64,000 nucleotides of DNA from contig CAMPIO010000001.1 in assembly GCA_946886405.1 (NCBI GenBank), positions 1-64,000 of the forward strand. The letters run 5' to 3'. This document shows positions 18,058-25,380 of the stretch, piece after piece (positions within the stretch are counted from its first letter, which is position 1; each line of letters starts with the position of its first letter). The notes under the pieces were generated by a model. It was not told the DNA's origin. It saw nothing but the letters and a program-made list of their open reading frames with translations, and did no database searches. The stretch comes from an uncultured Pseudoxanthomonas sp. (GTDB taxonomy: Bacteria; Pseudomonadota; Gammaproteobacteria; Xanthomonadales; Xanthomonadaceae). Position numbers and translations under genes: made by a program.

Positions 18058-18648
18058 TCAGCGTCCGCCGCCGCTGGTTCCTTCCCGTTTCTCTGAGGTA
18101 TCGATGAGCACGTACTGATCGTTCTTCGGCCAGCGCGGCAGGCCGTCCTGCAGTTTGATGCACGGTTGCCCGCTGCAGGATGTGATGGTGACGTGCTGCA
18201 ATGCTTCGAGCACTTCCGCATCCACCTTCGCCAGTTCCGACCGCTGTACGTTGTGCCATGCCACGTAGCTGCTGCCTGCCACCATCAGGAGGCAGCCCAC
18301 CGCCAGTGCGCCCAGTGACTTCGCGCCGAGGAAGCGTGCGCGTTGCGCAAACCTTGCCTGGTCGTGGTGAAGTTGCTCGACTACCTGGCGGAGCTTCGAT
18401 ACGGTCTCGTTGATCCCCTGCGTGGCGGCGGGCACTTCGTGCGCCAGCGCTTCACGCATCGCAAGGCGGGCGTGCTCTCCCATCTCACGCCTGCCTTCCT
18501 CGAATGTCTTTCTGGCTTCAAGGGCGGACGACCGGAGTTCCTGCGCGGAAACCTCCTGCGCGTTGGCGGCCTTGTTGCACTGTTCCGTCAGGTGCGCCGC
18601 CAGCAAAGCGGCGTTGGCGACGAAATCTTCCATCTTCGACCGTTCCAT
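18058..18648 (-). CDS. Coiled-coil membrane protein encoded upstream of virD4
   Basis: A protein of 196 residues. The first 110 are strongly helical and charged with heptad character (for example AQELRSSALEARKTFEEGRREMG), followed by one membrane segment (GALAVGCLLMVAGSSYVAW, about residues 112-130) and a short C-terminal domain containing CSGQPC. The start has AAGGAA four bases upstream. It is first in the minus-strand unit with virD4, 41 bases apart, so an accessory role in coupling or effector recruitment is plausible. I recognise no named family. Confidence 0.65.
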   Translation of the reverse strand: MERSKMEDFVANAALLAAHLTEQCNKAANAQEVSAQELRSSALEARKTFEEGRREMGEHARLAMREALAHEVPAATQGINETVSKLRQVVEQLHHDQARFAQRARFLGAKSLGALAVGCLLMVAGSSYVAWHNVQRSELAKVDAEVLEALQHVTITSCSGQPCIKLQDGLPRWPKNDQYVLIDTSEKREGTSGGGR

Positions 18649-18973
18649 ATCGTTCCTTGCAGCGCGAGGGTTCAGGCAACTCCGACGTCAGCATGATGCA
18701 TGACATGTTTTCCATTCAAGGTGCCGACCGGAGGCGTGGTTGGCGGTAGGAGATTTCTGTATGGGAACGAAGTTGCACATGTATCCATTGACGGCATCGC
18801 GCATTCATTCATCGCAGTGAAGACTGATTTCACATTCGATGTGACGCGGTTCCTGCTTTCACAATGGCCTTCACATTCATGATCGTAGCTGTTGCGTCGA
18901 TTTAATCGTATTGCAACAAGTCCCTTGTTTTATAGGGTTTAGGTCGATTCCTGAACGTGCGTTGAGAATCACA

Positions 18974-18985
18974 TAAACATGTTTA
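18974..18985. promoter_or_regulatory. Perfect 12-bp palindrome, candidate operator
   Basis: TAAACATGTTTA reads the same on both strands. It lies 14 bases upstream of the -35 box at 19000 in the divergent T4SS control region, a good site for a dimeric regulator. Such an AT-rich perfect palindrome is unlikely by chance in this GC-rich sequence. The regulator is not identified. Confidence 0.5.
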
Positions 18986-18999
18986 CGTTTCTTGTCGTG

Positions 19000-19028
19000 T
19001 TGACTGTGCAAAAACCCGTGGCTATGTT
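19000..19028 (+). promoter_or_regulatory. Sigma-70-like promoter for the virB operon
   Basis: TTGACT (19000-19005), a 17-base spacer, then TATGTT (19023-19028). This gives a predicted start near 19035 and a leader of about 265 bases before virB7. It is one of the best -35/-10 pairs I could see in the window. Confidence 0.6.
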
Positions 19029-19112
19029 CGGCTCGACTGGCGTGATGCAGTGCGCGGCCGCAATGTGCGACGCACGTTAAGCGCTTGAAGGAAACACAAG
19101 GAGCTTCGACGC

Positions 19113-19304
19113 ATGGAGGCGGTGACAGGGGGCAGTGCGCAGGAAGGTTGCCTGCGCGACGCAATGAGCGCGGGATCCTTTGTGATTCCCGCGCATGCAG
19201 GAGCGCGTTGCCGCCCCGTGACATTCTTCAGTGCCGTGACGCGTTTCTTGGGAGACGCGCATTGGATGTGGGTTGCTGACGATTGCAGAAAGGTGGATTC
19301 GTGA
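19113..19304 (+). CDS. Possible 63-residue leader ORF coupled to virB7
   Basis: An ATG at 19113 with AAGGAG about nine bases upstream opens a 63-codon frame. Its stop (TGA, 19302-19304) overlaps the virB7 GTG start as GTGA, the same coupling used elsewhere in the operon. Against this, the middle of the frame (FVIPAHAG) is what REP-like hairpin DNA often translates to, and the hairpin at 19168-19194 lies inside it. It may be a real small protein, a coupling leader, or chance. Confidence 0.3.
   Translation: MEAVTGGSAQEGCLRDAMSAGSFVIPAHAGARCRPVTFFSAVTRFLGDAHWMWVADDCRKVDS
19168..19194 (+). other. Hairpin in the virB leader
   Basis: Perfect 8-base arms GCGCGGGA (19168-19175) and TCCCGCGC (19187-19194) enclose an 11-base loop that can pair a little further. 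It lies in the presumed 5' untranslated region of the virB operon. It could be a REP-like remnant or a leader structure affecting expression. There is no following T tract, so a simple terminator is unlikely. Confidence 0.5.
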
Positions 19305-19741
19305 TCCGGAATGTCGTTTCTCGCAGGATGATGGCGTGGTGCGTGGTGATGCTGGTCGCAGGATGTGCGACCCCGCAGGCGGCCGATATCAATGGCCGCT
19401 GGCGACCGGTCAACCGGTTCGCTGAGGCGCCACAGGCTATTCCGCTGCAGCAGGCCTATATCTTTCAGCCATCTCCTGCGGACGGCACGCTCAAGAACAT
19501 GTTGACCCGCTGGGCGAAGGACGGAAGTCTCACGCTGGCGTACCTGCATCCGAATGACTACACATTGCACGCGCCGATTGCGCAGATCCGTACCGGAAGC
19601 CTGGAGGATGCTGCTGCCGCGCTATCCGCTGCGTACGCGGACCAAGGGGTGCGCGTGGTGGTGGAGCGCCCCCGGATCATCGTGAGCCAGGCGTCACTGC
19701 CGTCGGCCGACGTGGCGCCCGCCGCGCCGCTGGGCGATTGA
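19301..19741 (+). CDS. virB7: VirB7 lipoprotein of the X-T4SS outer-membrane core, with N0-like domain
   Basis: A protein of 146 residues with a lipoprotein signal (VVMLVAGC) and, unlike the roughly 50-residue VirB7 of Agrobacterium, a C-terminal domain of about 100 residues (from AIPLQQAYIFQPSPADGTLKNMLTRW to VVVERPRIIVSQ). This matches the N0 domain found in Xanthomonas VirB7, which forms an extra ring around the core complex. I chose the GTG at 19301 with AAAGGTGG four bases upstream. It is the first core gene of the plus-strand operon. Together with VirB9 and VirB10 it should form the outer-membrane core. Confidence 0.85.
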   Translation: MIRNVVSRRMMAWCVVMLVAGCATPQAADINGRWRPVNRFAEAPQAIPLQQAYIFQPSPADGTLKNMLTRWAKDGSLTLAYLHPNDYTLHAPIAQIRTGSLEDAAAALSAAYADQGVRVVVERPRIIVSQASLPSADVAPAAPLGD

Positions 19742-19757
19742 AGGCGACGGCTCGCGC

Positions 19758-20684
19758 ATGTTCAAGAAGAAGACGTCCTCCCCCGAGATCGATCGCGCCG
19801 TGGCGCATGGTGTCAGCTTCGAGATGACGCTGGCCGAGCGCGCGCGCAAGAGCGAAAGGCGTGCGTGGCTGGTCGCGTGGTCGGCCATCGTGATGTCGTT
19901 GATCCTGGCAGGCGGTTACTTCCTGTTCCTGCCTCTCAAGGAGAAGGTGCCCTATCTGGTCATGGCGGATCCGTACACGGGCACCGCAAGCGTTGCGCGC
20001 CTCTCGGGCAATTTCCAGGATCGTGACGTCACCACAGAGGAAGCGATCAACAAGAGCAACGTCGCCCAGTTCGTTCTGGCCCGGGAATCCTATGATTCGG
20101 GCCTGGTTGGCCAGCGCAACTGGCGCACGACGCTGTCGATGGCGGGACCTGCGGTCGCGCCTGCGTACATCGCACTGCATTCGGAAAGCAATCCGGAGCG
20201 GCCCTTCCGCCTGTACGGCAGCGCGAGTTCCGTGCGCACCCGGATCCTCAGCATCGTCCTGATCGGCGGCGGTGCGGGCACGCGCCCCACGGGAGCGACC
20301 GTGCGATTCCAGCGGAGCCTGTACGACAAGGGGCGCGGCCAGGTACAGCCCCTGGACAGCCGGATCGCGACCCTCGAATTCACCTACAACCCGGACCTGC
20401 GCCTGAGCGAGGAAGACCGGCTGTTGAACCCGCTCGGATTCCGCGTCACCAACTATCGCGTGGACGACGACTTCGCCGCAGCGACCGTGCCGGAGCGGGA
20501 GTTTCCCGCACCGCCCGCCGCGCCGCCGGCCGCGCCCGTACCGGCGGCAGCACCGCAGCAGGTTGCAGAGTCCGCTGCGTCGGGGATGCCGCCGGCCATG
20601 CCCAATGAGAACGATGTGTCGACGACCCCGCAACCTGCGGAGCAGTCGGAGCCCGAGACACGACCCGGAGTGCCACAACGATGA
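19758..20684 (+). CDS. virB8: VirB8 inner-membrane scaffold protein
   Basis: A bitopic inner-membrane protein of 308 residues: a short cytoplasmic N-terminus with FEMTLAERARKSERRAW, one membrane segment (about residues 38-58), then the periplasmic NTF2-like VirB8 domain (PYLVMADPYTGTASVA, SNVAQFVLARESYD, LEFTYNPDLRLSEEDRLLNPLGFRV). The last 75 residues are Pro/Ala-rich and look disordered. VirB8 is an assembly scaffold of the T4SS. The stop overlaps virB9 (ATGA). Confidence 0.92.
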   Translation: MFKKKTSSPEIDRAVAHGVSFEMTLAERARKSERRAWLVAWSAIVMSLILAGGYFLFLPLKEKVPYLVMADPYTGTASVARLSGNFQDRDVTTEEAINKSNVAQFVLARESYDSGLVGQRNWRTTLSMAGPAVAPAYIALHSESNPERPFRLYGSASSVRTRILSIVLIGGGAGTRPTGATVRFQRSLYDKGRGQVQPLDSRIATLEFTYNPDLRLSEEDRLLNPLGFRVTNYRVDDDFAAATVPEREFPAPPAAPPAAPVPAAAPQQVAESAASGMPPAMPNENDVSTTPQPAEQSEPETRPGVPQR

Positions 20685-21442
20685 GGTTGAAGGACGCATT
20701 GCTGCGGTTGGCCGCCATTGGTCTGCTGCTCATGACGCTGCCTGCGGTTGCGCAGGTGATCGAGGAGTACACGTACTCGCCGGACAAGGTGTATCCGGTG
20801 CGCACCGGCTTGGGTATCACGACGCAGATCGAGCTGTCACCGCACGAGGAAATACTGGATTTCAGCACGGGTTTCAGTGGCGGATGGGATATCAGTCGTC
20901 GCGGGAACGTGTTCTATCTGAAGCCGAAGAACGTCGATGTGGATACCAACCTGCTGGTGCGCACCGCAGCGCATTCGTACATCTTCGAGCTGAGGGTCGT
21001 GGCCACGGACTGGCGCGTACTGGATCAGGCCCGCGCTGCGGGCGTGCAGTACCGCATCAAGTTCGCCTATCCCGGTGACACCAGCTTCGCCGGCACCGTC
21101 AACAAGCCGCAGGACGTTGCGTCGGAACTCAACACCGAGGTCGAGCCGGGACGCGCCTACCACTTCAACTACGACTACGCCCAGCGCAAGCGCGGTCCCG
21201 CCTGGCTGGTGCCAACGACGGTCTACGACGATCGTCGATTCACCTATATCCGCATGGGCGACCGTACGCGCTTCCCGAGTGGCAACTTCCCGGTCGTGTT
21301 CGCGCGTGACAGCGAGGACGGTGACGAGTTCGTCGTCAACTCGACCGTGCAGGACGACACCATCGTCGTCCACGGTACGTATCCCTACTTGGTCATCCGC
21401 CATGGCGACAATGTGGTGGGCCTGCGCAGGAGCCCGGAGTAA
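20681..21442 (+). CDS. virB9: VirB9 outer-membrane core component
   Basis: A protein of 253 residues with a signal peptide (ending near LPAVAQ) and the VirB9/CagX fold: an N-terminal domain with YSPDKVYPVRTGLGITTQIEL and a C-terminal domain with PTTVYDDRRFTYIRMG and VVGLRR. It binds VirB7 and VirB10 in the core complex spanning the periplasm. The ATG overlaps the virB8 stop, and its own TAA overlaps the virB10 ATG (TAATG). Confidence 0.93.
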   Translation: MRLKDALLRLAAIGLLLMTLPAVAQVIEEYTYSPDKVYPVRTGLGITTQIELSPHEEILDFSTGFSGGWDISRRGNVFYLKPKNVDVDTNLLVRTAAHSYIFELRVVATDWRVLDQARAAGVQYRIKFAYPGDTSFAGTVNKPQDVASELNTEVEPGRAYHFNYDYAQRKRGPAWLVPTTVYDDRRFTYIRMGDRTRFPSGNFPVVFARDSEDGDEFVVNSTVQDDTIVVHGTYPYLVIRHGDNVVGLRRSPE

Positions 21443-22644
21443 TGAACCAGACGCCGCACGACCATCCTGACATGGGCCCCGAACGGGCAGCTCCGCAGAG
21501 CCCCTACCAGACATCGCGTCCTGCGCCGGATCCCGACCTCGACGCGAACGCGCCCTACCTGCGTTCCGCCGATGTGCAGCGGTTGAACCGAAAGGCATTG
21601 CTGTTCCTGGCGGGCATCATCGTGCTGATGCTGCTCGTCGTCTTCTGGATATTCAGTGGCGGCCTGTCCTCCAGGGACGACGGGGAACAGGTGTCAGCCA
21701 AGGGGGAACAGGTAGTGATCCCCGCCGCGCCGCGCGACCTGCCGGACTTGCCGCCGGAGGCGCCACCGGTGCCACTCGAGCCGGATCTGCCGCCATTGCC
21801 GGTGGTCGGCGAGACGGACCAATCGACGGCGTCGATGATGGCCATGCCGTCCGGATTGCCGGATCGGCAGGAGCCTTCGCTGCGCGAACGCCGCATGCTC
21901 GACATGGCGAGCACGTTCGGGGAAGGGCAGACAGCACAGGCGCCGCCGCAGGATCCCGGCATGGCCGAATACGCAGCCCTGCTGTCCGGTCAAGCCGGGC
22001 AGGGACCTGCGGCGCCGCGCGAGGCCCCGGATGGGATGACCAGTGCAAAGCCGCTCTACAACCCCAACACACTGCTGCTGCGCGGCACCTACATCCGCTG
22101 CGTGCTTGAGTCGCGCGTCATCACCGATGTGCCTGGCTACACCTCCTGCGTGGTGACCGAGCCAGTGTATTCGGTCAATGGCAAGCGTCTGTTGCTGCCG
22201 CGTGGCTCGAAAGTGATGGGCAGCTACAACTCGGAAGCCATCATCGGTGAGCGTGCCGCCATCGTCTGGGACCGAATCACTACGCCCACCGGCATGGATG
22301 TCAACATGCGCAGTCCTGGCACCGACATGCTCGGTGCCGCCGGCAATCCCGGACACTATTCCGCGCACTGGGCGCAGCGCATCTCATCGGCCCTGCTGAT
22401 CAGCATGCTCAGTGATGCGTTCAAGTACGCCGGCGCCAAGCACGGCCCGCAGGAGACCTCGATCGTCAACGGCGCCATCGTCCAGAATCCCTACGAAAGC
22501 AATACCGCCAGGACCATGGAGCGCCTGGCCAACATGGCGCTGGACCGCAACATGGCGCGTCCACCGACGGTGACGATCAACCAGGGCACCATCGTCAACG
22601 TTTACGTGGCGCGTGATGTCGACTTCTCCGCGGTGATGCGCTGA
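21442..22644 (+). CDS. virB10: VirB10 envelope-spanning core component
   Basis: A protein of 400 residues with a cytoplasmic N-terminus, one inner-membrane segment (ALLFLAGIIVLMLLVVFWIF, about residues 53-72), a Pro-rich periplasmic linker (residues 90-130) and the C-terminal TrbI/VirB10 beta-barrel domain (LLLRGTYIRCVLESRVITD, RLLLPRGSKVMGSYNS, IVWDRITTPTGMDVN). VirB10 spans both membranes and passes the energy state to the outer pore. It overlaps virB9 by one base. Confidence 0.94.
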   Translation: MNQTPHDHPDMGPERAAPQSPYQTSRPAPDPDLDANAPYLRSADVQRLNRKALLFLAGIIVLMLLVVFWIFSGGLSSRDDGEQVSAKGEQVVIPAAPRDLPDLPPEAPPVPLEPDLPPLPVVGETDQSTASMMAMPSGLPDRQEPSLRERRMLDMASTFGEGQTAQAPPQDPGMAEYAALLSGQAGQGPAAPREAPDGMTSAKPLYNPNTLLLRGTYIRCVLESRVITDVPGYTSCVVTEPVYSVNGKRLLLPRGSKVMGSYNSEAIIGERAAIVWDRITTPTGMDVNMRSPGTDMLGAAGNPGHYSAHWAQRISSALLISMLSDAFKYAGAKHGPQETSIVNGAIVQNPYESNTARTMERLANMALDRNMARPPTVTINQGTIVNVYVARDVDFSAVMR

Positions 22645-22657
22645 CCGGCGTGCAGGC

Positions 22658-23698
22658 ATGGATACGCAGAACGAGCCCCTTGCCCGCGTCTCCAACGAGT
22701 TCCTGGACTACCAGTACCAGGTGCTCGGGATCGGCGAGCACATGCAATCCTCGGATGTCACCGAGATCTGCATCAATCGCCCGGGCGAGCTCTACCTCGA
22801 AACAGCGCGGGCAGGCTGGCTGAAAGCCGACGTGCCGACGCTGACCTTCGAGCGGGCCCGGCAGTTCTGCACCTCGGTCGTCAACGAAAGCAACACCGGC
22901 CAGCGCATCACCGACATCGATCCGATGGTATCGCTGACGTTCCCGACCGGACAACGCGCCCAGTTCGTGATCCCGCCGGCCTGCGATGCTGGCAAGGTGT
23001 CGATCACCATCCGTCTGCCCGCGAAGTTCGGCAAGTCGCTGGAGCAGTACGAACAGGACGGCTTCTTCAGCGAAATCCTCGAACAGCAGCAAGTACTTGG
23101 CGATCACGACCAGGAGCTCCTGGAGTTGCGGCGCAGCCGCAACTACGCCGAATTCTTCCGCAAGGCGGTCCACTACCACAAGAACATCGTGGTCGCCGGC
23201 GCTACCGGTAGCGGCAAGACGACCTTCATGAAGTCGCTGGTCAACCACATTCCCGACCAGGAACGCCTGGTGACGATCGAGGATGCGCGCGAGCTGTTCA
23301 TCCGGCAGCCCAACGTCGTCCACCTGCTGTACTCCAAGGGCGGACAGAGCGCCAGTAACATCACGGCCAAGAATTGCATGGAAGCCTGCCTTCGCATGAA
23401 GCCGGACCGCATCATCCTGGCGGAGCTGCGCGGCGACGAATCCTTCTACTTCATCCGCAATTGCGCGTCTGGCCACCCGGGGTCCATCACCAGTTGCCAC
23501 GCCGGTAGCACGGCGCAGACCTGGGACCAGCTCGCCCTGATGGTCAAAGCGTCTGCCGAAGGAGCAGGCCTGGAGTTTGAGGTCATCAAGCGCCTGTTGA
23601 AGATGACCATCGACATCGTCGTGCACATCAAGGCGCACGCCGGACGCCGTTACATCACCGGCATCGACTTCGATCCCGCCCGTGCCTTGGCTGCCTGA
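22658..23698 (+). CDS. virB11: VirB11 secretion ATPase
   Basis: A hexameric traffic ATPase of 346 residues. Walker A GATGSGKTTFMKSL lies near residue 182, Walker B/His-box elements are seen in RIILAELRGDESFYF and GHPGSITSCHAGS, and the N-terminal domain carries VTEICINRPGELYLE. VirB11 works with VirD4 and VirB4 to power pilus assembly and substrate transfer. It starts 13 bases after virB10. It should not be confused with the type IV pilus ATPase PilU encoded at 45615. Confidence 0.95.
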   Translation: MDTQNEPLARVSNEFLDYQYQVLGIGEHMQSSDVTEICINRPGELYLETARAGWLKADVPTLTFERARQFCTSVVNESNTGQRITDIDPMVSLTFPTGQRAQFVIPPACDAGKVSITIRLPAKFGKSLEQYEQDGFFSEILEQQQVLGDHDQELLELRRSRNYAEFFRKAVHYHKNIVVAGATGSGKTTFMKSLVNHIPDQERLVTIEDARELFIRQPNVVHLLYSKGGQSASNITAKNCMEACLRMKPDRIILAELRGDESFYFIRNCASGHPGSITSCHAGSTAQTWDQLALMVKASAEGAGLEFEVIKRLLKMTIDIVVHIKAHAGRRYITGIDFDPARALAA

Positions 23699-23707
23699 AG
23701 GACGCAC

Positions 23708-23800
23708 ATGAACTCGATGCACCCATCACTGGACGGACTGGCGATCACCAAGGCGACTGGTGCGCACTTTCCGTGTGGTGGGAAAGGGAGGCTCTGCTGA
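23708..23800 (+). CDS. Possible 30-residue ORF between virB11 and virB1
   Basis: ATG at 23708 with GAAGGA about six bases upstream opens a 30-codon frame (starts MNSMHPSLDGLAITKATG) whose TGA overlaps the virB1 ATG as TGATG. The ribosome site and coupling suggest it is translated and helps virB1 initiation. It has no membrane segment or signal. It could equally be chance sequence that merely fills the gap. Confidence 0.35.
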   Translation: MNSMHPSLDGLAITKATGAHFPCGGKGRLC

Positions 23801-24621
23801 TGTTGCCTGGCATGGAACTGATGGGCTGCACCGGACTGGCGGTTCCCCCGACCGTGATGGAGCACGTCGTGAAGGTCGAGTCCTCCTTCAATCCCTATGC
23901 GATCGGCGTGGTGGGGGGGCGACTGGCGCGGCAGCCACGCAATCTGGCGGAAGCACTGTCGACGGCCCGCATGCTCGAGGATCGCGGCTACAACTTCTCG
24001 CTCGGGCTGGCGCAGGTCAATCGCTACAACCTCACGCGGCAGGGGTTGGACAGCTACGAGAAGGCGTTCGACGTCTGCCCCAACCTGTTGGCGGGTTCTC
24101 GCATCCTCGCCGAGTGCTACTCGCGCTCCGGCAATGATTGGGGCAAGGCCTTCAGCTGCTACTACTCCGGCAACTTCACCACAGGCTATCGCCACGGATA
24201 CGTACAGAAGGTATTCGCCTCCTGGCAGCGGCAGGCAGGCAAAGGCACAGCGCAGGCGATTCCCGTGATCGATCGACGGACTGCCACGCAGGTGCCGCGC
24301 ACGACATCACGGACAGCATCGGTAACCACTTCACGCACCGCGACGGCAGGCCAGACATCGTCACGTGTGGCGCGACGCGTCGAGGAGGCGAGGTCCGAGC
24401 GGCCTCACCAGCAGCGCGTTGCCGTCAGTGCAAGTGACGCGCCGCGACTTGCGACAAGCACGGCGCCGCTGCCGTCAGCGCCCACCGTGCCGCCTGCCAT
24501 CGCGCAGGCATCGGCCGACGCACCCGTCACGGTGCAGGCCTACCACCAGAACACCACCGTGACGCCGCAAGCGTCGCAGGTTGTGCAGGCATCCGGGAGG
24601 GATGACGCTTTCGTCTTCTAG
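23800..24621 (+). CDS. virB1: VirB1 lytic transglycosylase
   Basis: A protein of 273 residues with an N-terminal lysozyme-like SLT domain (catalytic Glu in VVKVESSFNPYAIGVVGG; LGLAQVNRYNL; CYYSGNFTTGYRHGYVQKV), then a low-complexity Thr/Arg/Ser/Ala/Pro tail of about 120 residues. VirB1 cuts peptidoglycan locally so the secretion complex can be built. I chose the ATG at 23800, nine bases after GGAAAGGGAG. A clear signal peptide is lacking, which is common in this subgroup and may mean an atypical export route. Confidence 0.88.
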   Translation: MLPGMELMGCTGLAVPPTVMEHVVKVESSFNPYAIGVVGGRLARQPRNLAEALSTARMLEDRGYNFSLGLAQVNRYNLTRQGLDSYEKAFDVCPNLLAGSRILAECYSRSGNDWGKAFSCYYSGNFTTGYRHGYVQKVFASWQRQAGKGTAQAIPVIDRRTATQVPRTTSRTASVTTSRTATAGQTSSRVARRVEEARSERPHQQRVAVSASDAPRLATSTAPLPSAPTVPPAIAQASADAPVTVQAYHQNTTVTPQASQVVQASGRDDAFVF

Positions 24622-24694
24622 CAGTACCCGCCAGGGATGGCTCATCGGCACGCGAAAGTGCCACCACCGTTGCAATCACCATTTGGGGTCGACT

Positions 24695-25069
24695 ATGAAC
24701 AACATGCAGATCAACCAGGCGAAGCAGGCATCCAGCGCAATGATCATGGTGATCATTGCCGCCACCGCGCTGGCATTTCCCGAACTGGCACTCGCCCAGG
24801 ACGCCACGGGCGCACAGGGACGCGTCACAAGCTTCTTTACCAACATCAATTCGCTGCTGAACGTGGCGTCGATCGCCATCGTGACCATCGCGGTGATCTT
24901 CGCGGGCTACCAGATCGCGTTCAACCACAAGCGGGTCGGCGACGTGGCGCCGGTACTGATCGGTGGCTTCCTTATCGGCGCCGCAGCGCAGATCGCGAAG
25001 ATGCTGCTGCCGTCGGACGTCACTTCCACCGCGATGGTCGTGGGCCAGATGCTGACACCGTATGCATAA
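24695..25069 (+). CDS. virB2: VirB2 major pilin
   Basis: A protein of 124 residues with a long signal peptide ending LALA before QDATG, then two hydrophobic helices (LLNVASIAIVTIAVIFAGYQIAF and VAPVLIGGFLIGAAAQIAKMLL) separated by a short polar loop with NHKRVGD. This is the standard VirB2 pilin layout. I chose the ATG at 24695, which gives the signal peptide directly. Its end overlaps virB3 by eight bases. Confidence 0.9.
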   Translation: MNNMQINQAKQASSAMIMVIIAATALAFPELALAQDATGAQGRVTSFFTNINSLLNVASIAIVTIAVIFAGYQIAFNHKRVGDVAPVLIGGFLIGAAAQIAKMLLPSDVTSTAMVVGQMLTPYA

Positions 25070-25376
25070 GAACGTGCTGTTCAGGGGCTGCACACGCCCG
25101 CCCATGTTCATGGGGGTTCCCTATGTGCCCTTCACGATCGGGGCGGGTGGCTGCCTGCTGCTCACGTTCTACTTCAACATGTTCTTCCTGGCCCTGTTGC
25201 CGGTGGTCATCTTCATCATGCGGCAGATGGCACGCCGCGACGAGATGATCTTCCGGCTGCTCGGGCTGCGATGGCAGTTCCGGACCAAGGTCCGGAACCT
25301 CCGTCACCATGAAGGCATGTGGGTGTTCACGCCCAACAGCTATCGCAAGCGCTTCGACGACTCCATTCCAGACTGA
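25062..25376 (+). CDS. virB3: VirB3 inner-membrane protein
   Basis: A protein of 104 residues with the conserved N-terminal FRGCTRPPMFMGVPYVPF and two hydrophobic segments, then a charged C-terminus (MIFRLLGLRWQFR). VirB3 acts with the VirB4 ATPase and is fused to it in some systems. Here the two genes are separate, four bases apart. Confidence 0.9.
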   Translation: MHKNVLFRGCTRPPMFMGVPYVPFTIGAGGCLLLTFYFNMFFLALLPVVIFIMRQMARRDEMIFRLLGLRWQFRTKVRNLRHHEGMWVFTPNSYRKRFDDSIPD

Positions 25377-25380
25377 CGCC

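Larger units (their letters stand above)
18649..19300. promoter_or_regulatory. Divergent regulatory region between virD4 and virB7 units
   Basis: About 650 bases separate the two arms of the T4SS island. The part from 18860 to 19010 is clearly richer in A and T than the rest of the window. It holds a 12-base perfect palindrome, a sigma-70-like promoter toward virB7, a hairpin, and a possible 63-codon leader ORF, each listed separately. No obvious promoter toward virD4 was picked out by eye. Confidence 0.6.
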
